A stretch of 62,739 nucleotides of DNA from Flavobacteriaceae bacterium (GCA_030148025.1 JASBUG010000007.1:1-62739), one strand, 5' to 3'. Positions 19,234 to 27,353 are shown, counted from the stretch's first letter. The notes: generated by a model not told the origin, from the letters alone. A program made the numbers and translations.

Positions 19234-21243
19234 ATGGATCAATTAGTTAACCTACGTATATTTATTTTAATAACTATTTTAAGCTTTTCGGGTTCTTTAT
19301 GTGCCCAAATTGTTGATTTAAGTTATGCGAAAGTGCTGCCTAAAACCACTCCTGAAGATTTGCAGCTAAAGGGTAATATAGAAAAATTGACTTGGATCGT
19401 TTACTCACCAGATCCTCTGCTATTTTTAGTAAATAGTACTACCGATTATACGTTCAAAAACAATAAGGTAGATATAAAGAAATTTAGAGAGTATGCAGAG
19501 ATGGAAGCGTTTGTATACAACAATGGCAAGCTCTTTGGGAAGACATGGACAAATGGCACTTCCTCAGATGTTATTAAATATAGGCATAAGGATAATACTA
19601 TTGAAACTTACAGAGGTGAAGAATCAACACCTTATCATATTACCACATTTAACAAATCTGGAAAAATTATTAAAGCCAAAGGCAATAGGAGTGCATTTGA
19701 AGTTCAATACACAAATGATACACCTTCAGGAGAGGTTATTAAAGAAGTGGAAAGGAATTATAATGATAAAGGAAGAATGACGGTTCAACATACTTATGAG
19801 TATAGTTATTCTACAGGAAATTGGAACGGTAAGCCAGTTAAAATTAGATCAGGAAAACTCTCTTCTAAAGCAAGCGGTAATTTAAGATATAGAATATTAA
19901 CTACGTATTATGATAAAAAAGGGAGAGAGATTTTTTATCAAGAGCAAGACTCAACAGGATATGTTTCTAACAGACGTGAATATTTCTATAAGGATGATGC
20001 AAGAGGTAATTGGATAGCAAAAATGCATTATGATTATAAACGAAAGAAGTTAGAGTATTTTGAGCAACGACAAATTAGTTATGCCGATGGTTTCGTGTCT
20101 GGAAGGAGTGAAATAAAAAAAGATGTGGTTAATTTAATAGTCTATCCTCAAATTAAAAACAAATACTCGTTTAATAAAGTTAATGAGAAAGGAAGTGTGC
20201 ATATTGTTGATCCAGCTGGAAACCAAATAGCTTGGAGAGTTATTCACTTAGGATTTGGTAATACTAATAACTTCTACATACTTGATGAAGATAATTATGC
20301 ATTAATTGAATTAACCAATTTTAAAAACACAACACTTAATAAATATCAAGAAGCAAAAGTTTTAAATATTGGGAATAGTAGCTTTTACTATGAAAAGGAT
20401 AAAAAAACTCATTTTGTTTGTTTTCAAGGAAAGGTAATTAAAAATTATGGTGTTGTAGCTTTATCAAAAAACTATTTGGTGTTTTATGATAAATTTAAAG
20501 ATCAGTCTTTAAAGGTTACAATAAATGCTAAAAAGAGTTTAGCAGATCAGGGCAATATTTATCCTTTAGACATATTACCAAAATCTAAAAATCATGCATA
20601 TTGGTCTCCAATGGAAGGCTCTAATGGAGTACGCACTTTTATATTTATTGAAAACGGAAAATACGTTTTACCGAGTAAAGAAACACATATTATGAGTGGA
20701 GTTAATGAATATGTAAAAACGAAGTTAGGTTATTATTTACTCGAAAATCATAAAACAAAAAAACTTGCATCAATTTATATTCCTAAAACAGTTTCTGAAT
20801 CTGAATTTAATAAAGCAAAAGCCAATTATAAAAAACTAATAAGTACCTCTGATAAGATAGACAAGTTTTTAACGAAAGTAAACACAACAAAAAAAGTTAC
20901 AACAAACACTAATTTTGGCTGTAATAACGACCTGAATTGTTTGTCAAGGTATTTTAATTCCAGAATATCAAATTTAACAGCACAAGGAAAAACCAAAGAT
21001 GAAGCAGCTAAAATTACTGGCCAAGAGTTAGAATCCCTTTTTAAAAGCAATGGACAGTTAGCCTATAATGTCATGATGAAAGTAGATTCAAAATACATTA
21101 CAGATATTGTGTCGAATATTTCTCCTGAAACCAGAGCGAAATTTAGAGGAATGGCAATGAAGGAAGTTCAAGCCTTTGAAAAAAAATATGGCACTAAAAA
21201 AATAAAAACAACTACCTATAAGCCAAAAAAGAAGAACAATTAA
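19234..21243 (+). CDS. Large secreted protein of unknown function
   Basis: 669 residues from the ATG at 19234, which begins a signal peptide (FILITILSFSGSLCAQ); a TTG at 19189 would add 15 residues and is rejected. The first half contains Tyr/Gly-rich strands with RHS-like spacing (YNDKGRMTVQHTYEY, YYDKKGREIFYQEQDSTG); the second half is mixed. Near residues 565-575 there is a CNNDLNCL pair of Cys. The C-terminus is strongly basic. I do not recognise a family. The shared 25-bp upstream motif links it to the propeller gene at 12520. Confidence 0.6.
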   Translation: MDQLVNLRIFILITILSFSGSLCAQIVDLSYAKVLPKTTPEDLQLKGNIEKLTWIVYSPDPLLFLVNSTTDYTFKNNKVDIKKFREYAEMEAFVYNNGKLFGKTWTNGTSSDVIKYRHKDNTIETYRGEESTPYHITTFNKSGKIIKAKGNRSAFEVQYTNDTPSGEVIKEVERNYNDKGRMTVQHTYEYSYSTGNWNGKPVKIRSGKLSSKASGNLRYRILTTYYDKKGREIFYQEQDSTGYVSNRREYFYKDDARGNWIAKMHYDYKRKKLEYFEQRQISYADGFVSGRSEIKKDVVNLIVYPQIKNKYSFNKVNEKGSVHIVDPAGNQIAWRVIHLGFGNTNNFYILDEDNYALIELTNFKNTTLNKYQEAKVLNIGNSSFYYEKDKKTHFVCFQGKVIKNYGVVALSKNYLVFYDKFKDQSLKVTINAKKSLADQGNIYPLDILPKSKNHAYWSPMEGSNGVRTFIFIENGKYVLPSKETHIMSGVNEYVKTKLGYYLLENHKTKKLASIYIPKTVSESEFNKAKANYKKLISTSDKIDKFLTKVNTTKKVTTNTNFGCNNDLNCLSRYFNSRISNLTAQGKTKDEAAKITGQELESLFKSNGQLAYNVMMKVDSKYITDIVSNISPETRAKFRGMAMKEVQAFEKKYGTKKIKTTTYKPKKKNN

Positions 21244-21246
21244 ATT

Positions 21247-21558
21247 TTAATTGCTCACCATTCTATAAAGACTCTGCCATCCGCCACCATTCATAGCTTC
21301 AATACCATTGTTACGAAGTATCATGGCCGCACTTCCTGAGCGCATACCACTAGCGCAACAAGTAATTACTGGTTTATTGAGTTTTTTTATAGTAGCAATT
21401 TTGCTGTTTAATACTTGCAAAGGAATATTTTTTGAGCCTTGTATAGCGCCCATGGCATATTCTCCTTCTGTTCTTACATCTAGTACTATTGCATTTCTAG
21501 ACATGAAATCATCAATCATTTTTCTTTTGTTTTTAAATAAGAAATCAAAAAATCCCAT
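21247..21558 (-). CDS. Rhodanese-like domain protein
   Basis: 103 residues from the ATG at 21558 (MGFFDFLFKNK); an upstream TTG at 21576 is less likely. A single rhodanese domain is clear: VLDVRTEGEYAMGAIQGSKNIPL and the active-site loop ITCCASGMRSGSAA with catalytic Cys. Single-domain cytosolic rhodaneses carry sulfane sulfur, but the physiological acceptor is unknown. It is divergent from the TetR gene and convergent with the secreted-protein gene, three bases apart. Confidence 0.9.
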   Translation of the reverse strand: MGFFDFLFKNKRKMIDDFMSRNAIVLDVRTEGEYAMGAIQGSKNIPLQVLNSKIATIKKLNKPVITCCASGMRSGSAAMILRNNGIEAMNGGGWQSLYRMVSN

Positions 21559-21603
21559 AAATAATTTTTTTTGCAAATAACATAAATTTTAAACATTAAC
21601 ATA

Positions 21604-21617
21604 GTAACACGGGTTAC
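21604..21617. promoter_or_regulatory. Putative TetR/PaaR operator 1 (autoregulatory)
   Basis: GTAAC-ACGG-GTTAC, a 5-4-5 inverted repeat 27 bases before the TetR start. It has the same TAAC-N4-GTTA core and spacing as the sites at 22245 and 35994. Confidence 0.5.
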
Positions 21618-21644
21618 ATAATTTTCTTTATATTCATCGGCGAA

Positions 21645-22214
21645 ATGAAATACGAAACACGAAAAGACGAGATCATACAAACCTCGGCAGTGCTTTTTAA
21701 AGAAAAGGGATATAGTGCTGTAACAATGAGGGATCTTGCTGCTAAAATGGGAATTAAAGCAGCGAGCTTATACAATCATATTAGTTCAAAGCAGGAAATA
21801 TTATCCAACATTATTATATCACTAGCTGAAGAGTTTACAGCAGGAATGGATGAAATAATGAATGCTAATGAAAGTAGTATCGATAAGTTAAAAGCTATCA
21901 TTTCATTGCATGTTCGTATCACGTCAAACAATCAATACGGAATGGCATCCTTAAATAACGATTGGATGCATTTGAATGACCAGTTGAACTATTATCTAAA
22001 ACTCAGAAAGGATTATGAAGATAATTTTAGGAGTATTATAAAGTTAGGAATAGAGCAAGGTGAACTTGTTGATTCAAACCCAGATATTATGTTGTTCTCT
22101 ATTTTGTCTACACTTAGATCCTTGTATATATGGATACCTAATAAAGACGATCTACAACAAGAGTTTCTTGCTGTCGAATTAAGTTCTGTTTTATTAAACG
22201 GACTTACTAGATAA
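21645..22214 (+). CDS. TetR/AcrR family regulator, probable regulator of paa genes
   Basis: 189 residues. The N-terminal TetR HTH is canonical (IIQTSAVLFKEKGYSAVTM, DLAAKMGIKAASLYNHISSK), and the C-terminal helical domain of about 130 residues would bind an effector, by analogy with Thermus PaaR a CoA thioester such as phenylacetyl-CoA. It lies 76 bases upstream of paaE on the same strand; inverted repeats matching each other occur before this gene, before paaE and before the E2 gene. Role as paa repressor is inferred from position and these sites. Confidence 0.85.
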   Translation: MKYETRKDEIIQTSAVLFKEKGYSAVTMRDLAAKMGIKAASLYNHISSKQEILSNIIISLAEEFTAGMDEIMNANESSIDKLKAIISLHVRITSNNQYGMASLNNDWMHLNDQLNYYLKLRKDYEDNFRSIIKLGIEQGELVDSNPDIMLFSILSTLRSLYIWIPNKDDLQQEFLAVELSSVLLNGLTR

Positions 22215-22230
22215 TTTCAACAATTTTTGT

Positions 22231-22238
22231 AAATTTGT
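22231..22238 (+). promoter_or_regulatory. Probable -7 box of the paa operon
   Basis: TAAATTTG, a perfect TAnnTTTG match, 52 bases before paaE. The operator-like palindrome at 22245-22264 starts six bases downstream and would cover the transcription start. Confidence 0.55.
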
Positions 22239-22244
22239 CAAACA

Positions 22245-22264
22245 AACTAACAGTTGTTAGTTTT
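22245..22264. promoter_or_regulatory. Putative TetR/PaaR operator 2 (paa operon)
   Basis: AAACTAAC-AGTT-GTTAGTTT, a perfect 8-4-8 inverted repeat directly after the -7 box of paaE. Its core fits the general CnAAC-N4-GTTnG form of TetR-type PaaR operators. Confidence 0.6.
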
Positions 22265-22290
22265 AGTGTAATTTTCGAATAAATTAATAA

Positions 22291-23364
22291 ATGGCAGATT
22301 TTCATCAACTTAAAGTAGCTGATATATATAAAGAGACATCAGATTGTTCTGTGGTGTCTTTTGAGGTTCCAGAACATTTACAGGAAGCATTCAATTTCAA
22401 TCAAGGACAACATTTAACCTTACGTCAAAATATCAATGGCGAAGATGTGCGTCGTTCATATTCTTTATGCTCCAGTCCTAGTGATAAACAGTGGAAAGTA
22501 GCAGTAAAACAAATTCCTGGTGGTGTGTTCTCCACATATGTAAATACCCAATTAAAAGCAGGCGATACACTTGAAGTTATGGAGCCAAGTGGGACTTTTG
22601 GTGTAAATGTAATGCCAGAAGCTTCTAAGAATTATCTGTTTTTTGCTGCAGGAAGTGGTATAACTCCCATAATGTCCATGATTAAAACGCATTTGCGAGC
22701 AGAACCAAACTCAACTTGCAAACTGTTTTATGTGAATAAAACAGCAAAATCCATTATCTTTAAGGAAGAATTAGAGCAGCTAAGAAATACCTATTTTGGT
22801 AGATTGGAAATTTATTATTTCCTAACCAAAGAAAGACGTGATATCGATTTGTTTAACGGAAGGTTTGATGATGAAAAAATGCAAATCCTTACAAAAATAT
22901 TTATTGATATTCCAGATACAAGTGAAGTCTTCCTGTGTGGGCCAGAAGAAATGGTTAAATATGTTAGCAATTATCTTGTAGAAGCAGGTTTGCCAAAAGA
23001 GTTAATTCATTTTGAACTATTTGTTACAGGACTTTCAGAAGAAGATATAAAAAGAACAGAGCGTTTAGCGAAACAAAATGTAGAAGGTACAGAAGTAACC
23101 ATTATAGATGGCGGTAAAGAGTTTGCGTTTACCATGACCAAGGAGTACGATAATATTTTAGATGCAGCATTAGGAGCTGGAGCAGATTTGCCTTATGCTT
23201 GTAAAGGTGGTGTATGTAGTACTTGTAAATGTGAAGTAAAAGACGGTTCTGTAGAAATGAAAATAAACTACGCACTTGAAGATTTTGAAGTAGCTAAAAA
23301 CTGGGTATTAAGCTGTCAAGCAGTACCAACCAGTGAAAAAGTAGTTGTAGATTTTGACGTGTAA
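22291..23364 (+). CDS. paaE: 1,2-phenylacetyl-CoA epoxidase, reductase subunit PaaE
   Basis: 357 residues. It passes electrons from NAD(P)H to the diiron centre of PaaA. Domains in order are a ferredoxin-reductase FAD domain (RRSYSLCSSP), an NAD(P) domain (FFAAGSGITPIMSMIK, VFLCGPEEMV), and a C-terminal plant-type 2Fe-2S domain with ligands in YACKGGVCSTCKCEV and a fourth Cys in LSCQAVP. It is first in the operon, ahead of paaA, as in other Flavobacteriaceae. A short hairpin (23366-23385) follows the stop at once. Confidence 0.95.
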   Translation: MADFHQLKVADIYKETSDCSVVSFEVPEHLQEAFNFNQGQHLTLRQNINGEDVRRSYSLCSSPSDKQWKVAVKQIPGGVFSTYVNTQLKAGDTLEVMEPSGTFGVNVMPEASKNYLFFAAGSGITPIMSMIKTHLRAEPNSTCKLFYVNKTAKSIIFKEELEQLRNTYFGRLEIYYFLTKERRDIDLFNGRFDDEKMQILTKIFIDIPDTSEVFLCGPEEMVKYVSNYLVEAGLPKELIHFELFVTGLSEEDIKRTERLAKQNVEGTEVTIIDGGKEFAFTMTKEYDNILDAALGAGADLPYACKGGVCSTCKCEVKDGSVEMKINYALEDFEVAKNWVLSCQAVPTSEKVVVDFDV

Positions 23365-23365
23365 T

Positions 23366-23385
23366 ATTCCTGCAAAAGCGGGAAT
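23366..23385. repeat. Type-2 hairpin repeat, reverse orientation
   Basis: ATTCCTGC-AAAA-GCGGGAAT with one wobble in the stem, starting one base after the paaE stop. The loop AAAA is the reverse orientation compared with the copies preceding start codons. Confidence 0.65.
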
Positions 23386-23424
23386 CTATTAATAACTAAC
23401 GACAATTCACTAATAACTAATCAT

Positions 23425-24387
23425 ATGAGTGAAGCACAAATAAAAAGTTTAGAAGAAGAGTTCGAAGCACGAATTGCTCGTGACGAAAAAATCGAACCTA
23501 AAGATTGGATGCCTGAAAAGTATCGCAAAACGCATATTAGGCAAATGTCGCAACATGCGCATTCCGAAATTATAGGAATGTTACCTGAAGGAAACTGGAT
23601 AACCAGAGCACCTTCTTTAAGAAGAAAAGTAGCCCTTTTAGCAAAAGTTCAGGATGAAGGAGGTCACGGGTTATATCTGTATAGTGCTACAGAAACTCTT
23701 GGTATTTCAAGAGGCGAAATGTTTGAGCAGTTGCATACTGGAAAAGCGAAATATTCAAGTATTTTCAACTATCCAGCAATTACTTGGGCAGATATAGGCG
23801 CAATTGGCTGGTTAGTTGATGGTGCAGCCATTATTAATCAGGTGGCTTTATGCGGTACGTCGTTTGGACCTTATGCACGTGCTATGGTACGTATTTGTAA
23901 GGAAGAAAGTTTTCACCAACGCCAAGGGTACGAGATCATTTTAAAATTAACCGAAGGTACGCCAGAGCAAAAAGCGATGGCACAAGATGCATTAAATAGA
24001 TTTTGGTGGCCAGCACTAATGATGTTTGGACCTCGTGATGATGATTCTCCAAATACAGCACAGTCTATGAAATGGAAACTTAAGCGTAAAACAAACGATG
24101 AATTACGTCAGCAGTTTATAGACCAAACAGTACCACAAGCAGAATTAATTGGTTTAACCATTCCTGATCCAGATTTAAAATGGAATGATGAGAAAGGTGG
24201 TTATGATTACGGAGACATTGATTGGGACGAATTTTGGCAAGTAGTAAAAGGACATGGACCTTGTAATAAAGAAAGAATGAAAGCTAGAGTAGCAGCTTGG
24301 GAAAATGGAGAGTGGGTTCGCGATGCGGCTATGGCATATTCAGAAAAACAGAATTTCCTGCGAAAGCAGGAATCTCGTGCTGTTTAA
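23425..24387 (+). CDS. paaA: 1,2-phenylacetyl-CoA epoxidase, catalytic subunit PaaA
   Basis: 320 residues. It is the diiron oxygenase subunit that epoxidises the ring of phenylacetyl-CoA. The family-specific segments [40 protein letters not shown] and [14 protein letters not shown] contain the Glu and His iron ligands. Downstream partners are PaaB, PaaC and PaaD, but a GIY-YIG gene has been inserted between paaA and paaB. The last 11 residues ([11 protein letters not shown]) are encoded by a type-2 palindromic repeat (24355-24372), so the native C-terminus has been replaced or extended. Confidence 0.96.
   Translation: MSEAQIKSLEEEFEARIARDEKIEPKDWMPEKYRKTHIRQMSQHAHSEIIGMLPEGNWITRAPSLRRKVALLAKVQDEGGHGLYLYSATETLGISRGEMFEQLHTGKAKYSSIFNYPAITWADIGAIGWLVDGAAIINQVALCGTSFGPYARAMVRICKEESFHQRQGYEIILKLTEGTPEQKAMAQDALNRFWWPALMMFGPRDDDSPNTAQSMKWKLKRKTNDELRQQFIDQTVPQAELIGLTIPDPDLKWNDEKGGYDYGDIDWDEFWQVVKGHGPCNKERMKARVAAWENGEWVRDAAMAYSEKQNFLRKQESRAV
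24355..24372. repeat. Type-2 hairpin repeat inside the 3' end of paaA (left arm of GIY-YIG cassette)
   Basis: TTCCTGC-GAAA-GCAGGAA, perfect 7-bp stem, read through by paaA. Its 14-base core at 24357-24370 is the exact reverse complement of 24730-24743 on the far side of the nuclease gene. Confidence 0.8.
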
Positions 24388-24419
24388 CCCTAGCCATGAA
24401 ATTTTGATATGTTTACATA

Positions 24420-24710
24420 ATGTCGAATAAACAAAATGGTGTACTTTATATTGGTGTTACAGATAATATTGAAGAAAGAGTTAAAGAGCATAAATTGAAG
24501 ATTTATCCAAAATCGTTTACCGCAAAATATAATTGTGATGAGCTAATTTATTTTGAAGAGTTTAAGAATGGAGGTGATGCTGAAAAAAGAGAGAGACAAT
24601 TCAAAAAATGGAAAAGAGATTGGAAGATTGAATTGATTGAAGAGATGAATCCAAGTTGGACAGATTTAAGTATCAATTGGAATTTAAACTATAATAAAAT
24701 TAGAAAGTAA
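24420..24710 (+). CDS. GIY-YIG nuclease family protein (COG2827-like), probably 5'-disrupted
   Basis: 96 residues as read from the ATG at 24420. The YIG half of the nuclease core (NGVLYIGVTDNIEERVKEHK) and the C-terminal family signature (AEKRERQFKKWKRDWKIELIEEMNPSWTDLS) are intact. The GIY half is encoded just upstream in the same frame: ATG at 24396 reads MKF, then TGA (24405-24407), then YVYIM leading into SNKQNG. So a nonsense codon separates the likely original start from the rest, and the shorter product lacks the first catalytic strand. It is either a recent pseudogene or a truncated protein. It sits between inverted hairpins within the paa operon. Confidence 0.8.
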   Translation: MSNKQNGVLYIGVTDNIEERVKEHKLKIYPKSFTAKYNCDELIYFEEFKNGGDAEKRERQFKKWKRDWKIELIEEMNPSWTDLSINWNLNYNKIRK

Positions 24711-24725
24711 AGTTTTAATTAATAA

Positions 24726-24746
24726 GATACCTGCTTTCGCAGGCAT
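24726..24746. repeat. Type-2 hairpin repeat before paaB (right arm of GIY-YIG cassette)
   Basis: CCTGC-TTTC-GCAGG (24730-24743), ending 11 bases before the paaB start. Confidence 0.8.
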
Positions 24747-24754
24747 TAAGTATT

Positions 24755-25039
24755 ATGAAAAAAGAATGGCCTCTTTGGGAAGTATTCGTTAGAAGTAAAA
24801 ACGGATTAGAACATCGTCATTTTGGTAGCCTTCACGCAGCAGATGCTGAAATGGCTTTAGAAAATGCACGCGATGTATATACTAGAAGAAACGAAGGTGT
24901 TAGTATTTGGGTAGTAGAGTCTAAACATATTATGGCATCTAACCCTGAAAATAACGGTGAAATGTTTGAGCCTGCACAAGATAAAGTGTATCGTCATCCA
25001 ACATTTTACAATTTACCAGATGAGATAAAACATATGTAA
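24755..25039 (+). CDS. paaB: 1,2-phenylacetyl-CoA epoxidase subunit PaaB
   Basis: 94 residues, normal for the family. Recognised by EWPLWEVFVRSKNGLEHRHFGSLHA without interruption in family alignments (PLWEVFVRSKNGLEHRHFGS core), ARDVYTRRNEGVSIWVV and the end region VYRHPTFYNLP. It is a structural subunit that bridges PaaAC heterodimers. A type-2 hairpin occupies the leader directly before the start, and nested repeats fill the 130 bases to paaC. Confidence 0.95.
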   Translation: MKKEWPLWEVFVRSKNGLEHRHFGSLHAADAEMALENARDVYTRRNEGVSIWVVESKHIMASNPENNGEMFEPAQDKVYRHPTFYNLPDEIKHM

Positions 25040-25050
25040 GTTAACTAAAT

Positions 25051-25161
25051 GTCACTTCGAGTGATTTTCTGTCAGATTGAGCATTGCCAAAAACAAAATA
25101 TTTTTTGTTTGTAGGTAGCTTACGAAGTAAGTCGAAATCAAGGAAAATTGTATCGAGAAGT
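25051..25161. repeat. Nested repeat between paaB and paaC
   Basis: An outer repeat (GTCACTTCGAGTGATTT at 25051-25067 and AAATTGTATCGAGAAGT ending at 25161) is split by a 66-bp inner repeat at 25070-25135 that recurs alone at 28783-28848. The outer repeat without that insert is present at 35929-35965. Confidence 0.75.
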
Positions 25162-25170
25162 AAATAAGAT

Positions 25171-25926
25171 ATGGAAAACAACAATTTATATAATTACATA
25201 TTAGGCATTGCAGATAATAGTTTGATTCTTGGTCAACGTTTAGGTGAACTATGTGGTCACGGTCCGAGTTTGGAAACAGATATTGCATGTACTAATATTT
25301 CGTTAGATCTATTAGGGCAAGTTCGTAGTTATTATCAATATGCAGCACAATTAGCAGATGATGGTCGTAATGAAGATACTATTGCGATGATGCGTCCAGA
25401 AAGAGAATACGTTAATGTGTTGTTGGTAGAACAGCCTAATACCGATTTTGCATATACAATGGCAAGACAGTTTTTGTTTGATGTATATCATTTTTCGTTT
25501 TTAACTCAATTGCAGAATAGTGCAGATAATACGTTAGCAGCAATTGCAAAAAAGTCTATCAAGGAAGTATCGTATCATTTGCGTTTTTCTTCAGATTGGA
25601 TTAAACGTTTAGGTGATGGTACCGAAGAAAGTAACAAGCGTATTCAAAATGCTATAAATGATCTATGGACGTATACAGATGAGCTGTTTCATCAAACAGA
25701 AGCCGATAAACAAATGATCTCTGAAGGTGTTGGTGTTGATACGTCGAAACTCAAGGAACAGTATTATAATGAAGTGTCTTCATTACTAAAAGAAGCTACT
25801 TTAGAAGTTCCTGAATCCAAATATTTTCAAAAAGGAGGAAAAAAAGGAATACATACAGAGCATATGGGGTATATTTTAGCAGAATTACAATATATGCAAC
25901 GTACTTATCCAAACTTAACTTGGTAA
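25171..25926 (+). CDS. paaC: 1,2-phenylacetyl-CoA epoxidase subunit PaaC
   Basis: 251 residues. It is a ferritin-like four-helix subunit pairing with PaaA. Family segments are NSLILGQRLGELCGHGP, TNISLDLLGQVRSYYQYA, KEVSYHLRFSSDWIKRLGDG and the end region HTEHMGYILAELQYMQRTYP. The iron ligands of PaaA are not all conserved in this subunit, consistent with its structural role in the family. It is followed after eight bases by paaD. Confidence 0.96.
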   Translation: MENNNLYNYILGIADNSLILGQRLGELCGHGPSLETDIACTNISLDLLGQVRSYYQYAAQLADDGRNEDTIAMMRPEREYVNVLLVEQPNTDFAYTMARQFLFDVYHFSFLTQLQNSADNTLAAIAKKSIKEVSYHLRFSSDWIKRLGDGTEESNKRIQNAINDLWTYTDELFHQTEADKQMISEGVGVDTSKLKEQYYNEVSSLLKEATLEVPESKYFQKGGKKGIHTEHMGYILAELQYMQRTYPNLTW

Positions 25927-25934
25927 TAAACTAA

Positions 25935-26432
25935 ATGATAAATCACGCCGAAATTGATAGCGAGTTAATTCCAATTCTAGATCAGGTTGCTGATCCAGAA
26001 ATTCCTGTGCTAACAATTTTAGATATGGGTGTGGTGAGATATGCCAGAGTTAAAGAGAAAGAAGTTTTAATAAAAATAACACCTACTTATAGTGGTTGTC
26101 CAGCAATGGATGTAATCGGTGATGATATCATTAAAGCTTTTAAAGAAGCTGGTTATATGGCAAAAGTAGAATTGGTACTTGCACCTTCATGGTCTACAGA
26201 TTGGATCACAGAAAGAGGAAGAAACGCTTTAGAAAAGTATGGTATCGCCCCTCCTTTAGAAGCTGAAGCTGATAAGGCAGCTTTATTAGGAGGTCAAAAA
26301 ATAGTGAAATGCACCCTTTGCGGGTCGACAAATACAAAATTAGTAAGTCAGTTTGGTTCAACTGCATGTAAAGCACTGTTTCAGTGTGAAGATTGCCACG
26401 AACCATTCGACTATTTTAAATGTCTTAAATGA
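25935..26432 (+). CDS. paaD: 1,2-phenylacetyl-CoA epoxidase subunit PaaD
   Basis: 165 residues. It has an MIP18/DUF59 domain (IPILDQVADPEIPVLTILDMGVV, TYSGCPAMDVI) and a C-terminal four-Cys zinc-ribbon-like part (KCTLCGSTNTK ... FQCEDCHEPFDYFKC). PaaD is thought to help assemble the iron centre rather than take part in catalysis. It is tightly coupled to paaC. Confidence 0.95.
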   Translation: MINHAEIDSELIPILDQVADPEIPVLTILDMGVVRYARVKEKEVLIKITPTYSGCPAMDVIGDDIIKAFKEAGYMAKVELVLAPSWSTDWITERGRNALEKYGIAPPLEAEADKAALLGGQKIVKCTLCGSTNTKLVSQFGSTACKALFQCEDCHEPFDYFKCLK

Positions 26433-26440
26433 CAACTTGT

Positions 26441-26495
26441 TGTCATCCTGAACTGTCACACTGAGCGTAGTCGAAGTGTTGTTTCAGGATCTCAT
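26441..26495. repeat. Type-1 repeat module, copy B (long form)
   Basis: Same nested palindrome as 7818-7873 with one internal change (GAGCGTAGTCGA). It lies nine bases after the paaD stop and is followed by the AT-rich spacer with TGAAGT and a type-2 hairpin before paaG. Confidence 0.85.
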
Positions 26496-26523
26496 CAAGA
26501 TAAAGTGAAGTTTAATTAAAAAG

Positions 26524-26543
26524 ATTCCCATTTACATGGGAAT
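26524..26543. repeat. Type-2 hairpin repeat before paaG
   Basis: ATTCCCAT-TTAC-ATGGGAAT, perfect 8-bp stem, ending seven bases before the paaG ATG. The ATG within its right arm is in frame with paaG but is rejected as the start. Confidence 0.85.
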
Positions 26544-26550
26544 AAAAGGT

Positions 26551-27336
26551 ATGAGCAATAATTCAATTCTTTTAAAAATTGAAAATAATGTGGCGTACAT
26601 TACGCTTAACAGGCCAGAAGTGTTTAATAGTTTCAATCGTGAAATGGCACTGAGTCTGCAAAAAATACTAGACGATTGTGAAACAAATCCAGAAGTAAGA
26701 GCTATTGTACTTACAGGAAATGGAAAAGCATTTTGTGCTGGTCAGGATTTAAAAGAAGTAACCTCTCCAGAATTAAATCCAGGATTTAAAAAGATTTTAG
26801 AAGAACATTATAATCCAATTATTTCCAGAATAAGAAATATTGAAAAACCAATCATTGCTGCAGTAAATGGAGTTGCAGCTGGAGCTGGAGCGAACATTGC
26901 GCTGGCTTGCGATGTAGTAGTCGCTCATGATAAAGTGAGTTTTATACAAGCGTTTAGCTTAATTGGTTTAATTCCTGATAGTGCAGGAACATTCTTTTTA
27001 CCAAGGTTGATTGGCTTTCAAAAGGCATCTGCATTAGCGATGTTAGGAGATAAAGTAAGTGCAGAAGAAGCAGAACGTATAGGAATGATTTATAAATGTG
27101 TGTCTGTAGATGAGTTTGAAGAAACGATTAATAAATTAGCTTTAAAAATGGCTAATATGCCAACTAAAGCATTAGGTTTAATTAAGCAAACATTAAATCA
27201 GTCGTTGACAAATAATTTAGAAGATCAATTAGCTTTAGAATCAAAAAATCAAATAGAAGCAGCAGGAACAAAAGATTATGCTGAAGGTGTTGCTGCGTTT
27301 ATAGAGAAGCGTAAACCAAATTTTAAAGGGCGATAA
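26551..27336 (+). CDS. paaG: 2-(1,2-epoxy-1,2-dihydrophenyl)acetyl-CoA isomerase PaaG
   Basis: 261 residues from the ATG at 26551 (MSNNSILLK), preceded by AAAAGGT. An in-frame ATG at 26536 lies inside the palindrome and would add five odd residues. It is a crotonase-fold enzyme: AYITLNRPEVFNSFN, GNGKAFCAGQDLKEV, NGVAAGAGANIALACDVVVA and IPDSAGTFFLPRLIG match PaaG over the entire length. The reaction converts the ring epoxide to oxepin-CoA. It is preceded by both repeat modules and followed by the DUF559 cassette. Confidence 0.93.
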   Translation: MSNNSILLKIENNVAYITLNRPEVFNSFNREMALSLQKILDDCETNPEVRAIVLTGNGKAFCAGQDLKEVTSPELNPGFKKILEEHYNPIISRIRNIEKPIIAAVNGVAAGAGANIALACDVVVAHDKVSFIQAFSLIGLIPDSAGTFFLPRLIGFQKASALAMLGDKVSAEEAERIGMIYKCVSVDEFEETINKLALKMANMPTKALGLIKQTLNQSLTNNLEDQLALESKNQIEAAGTKDYAEGVAAFIEKRKPNFKGR

Positions 27337-27353
27337 AACTTTTGGTAAACTAG

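Larger units (their letters stand above)
24355..24746 (+). mobile_element. Candidate GIY-YIG cassette flanked by inverted hairpins
   Basis: About 390 bases inserted between paaA and paaB, genes that normally adjoin. The content is one small nuclease ORF bounded by inverted 14-bp copies of CCTGCGAAAGCAGG. The flanking hairpins belong to the same family as those before many nearby start codons. Mobility is inferred from position and structure; no transposase is present. Confidence 0.5.
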
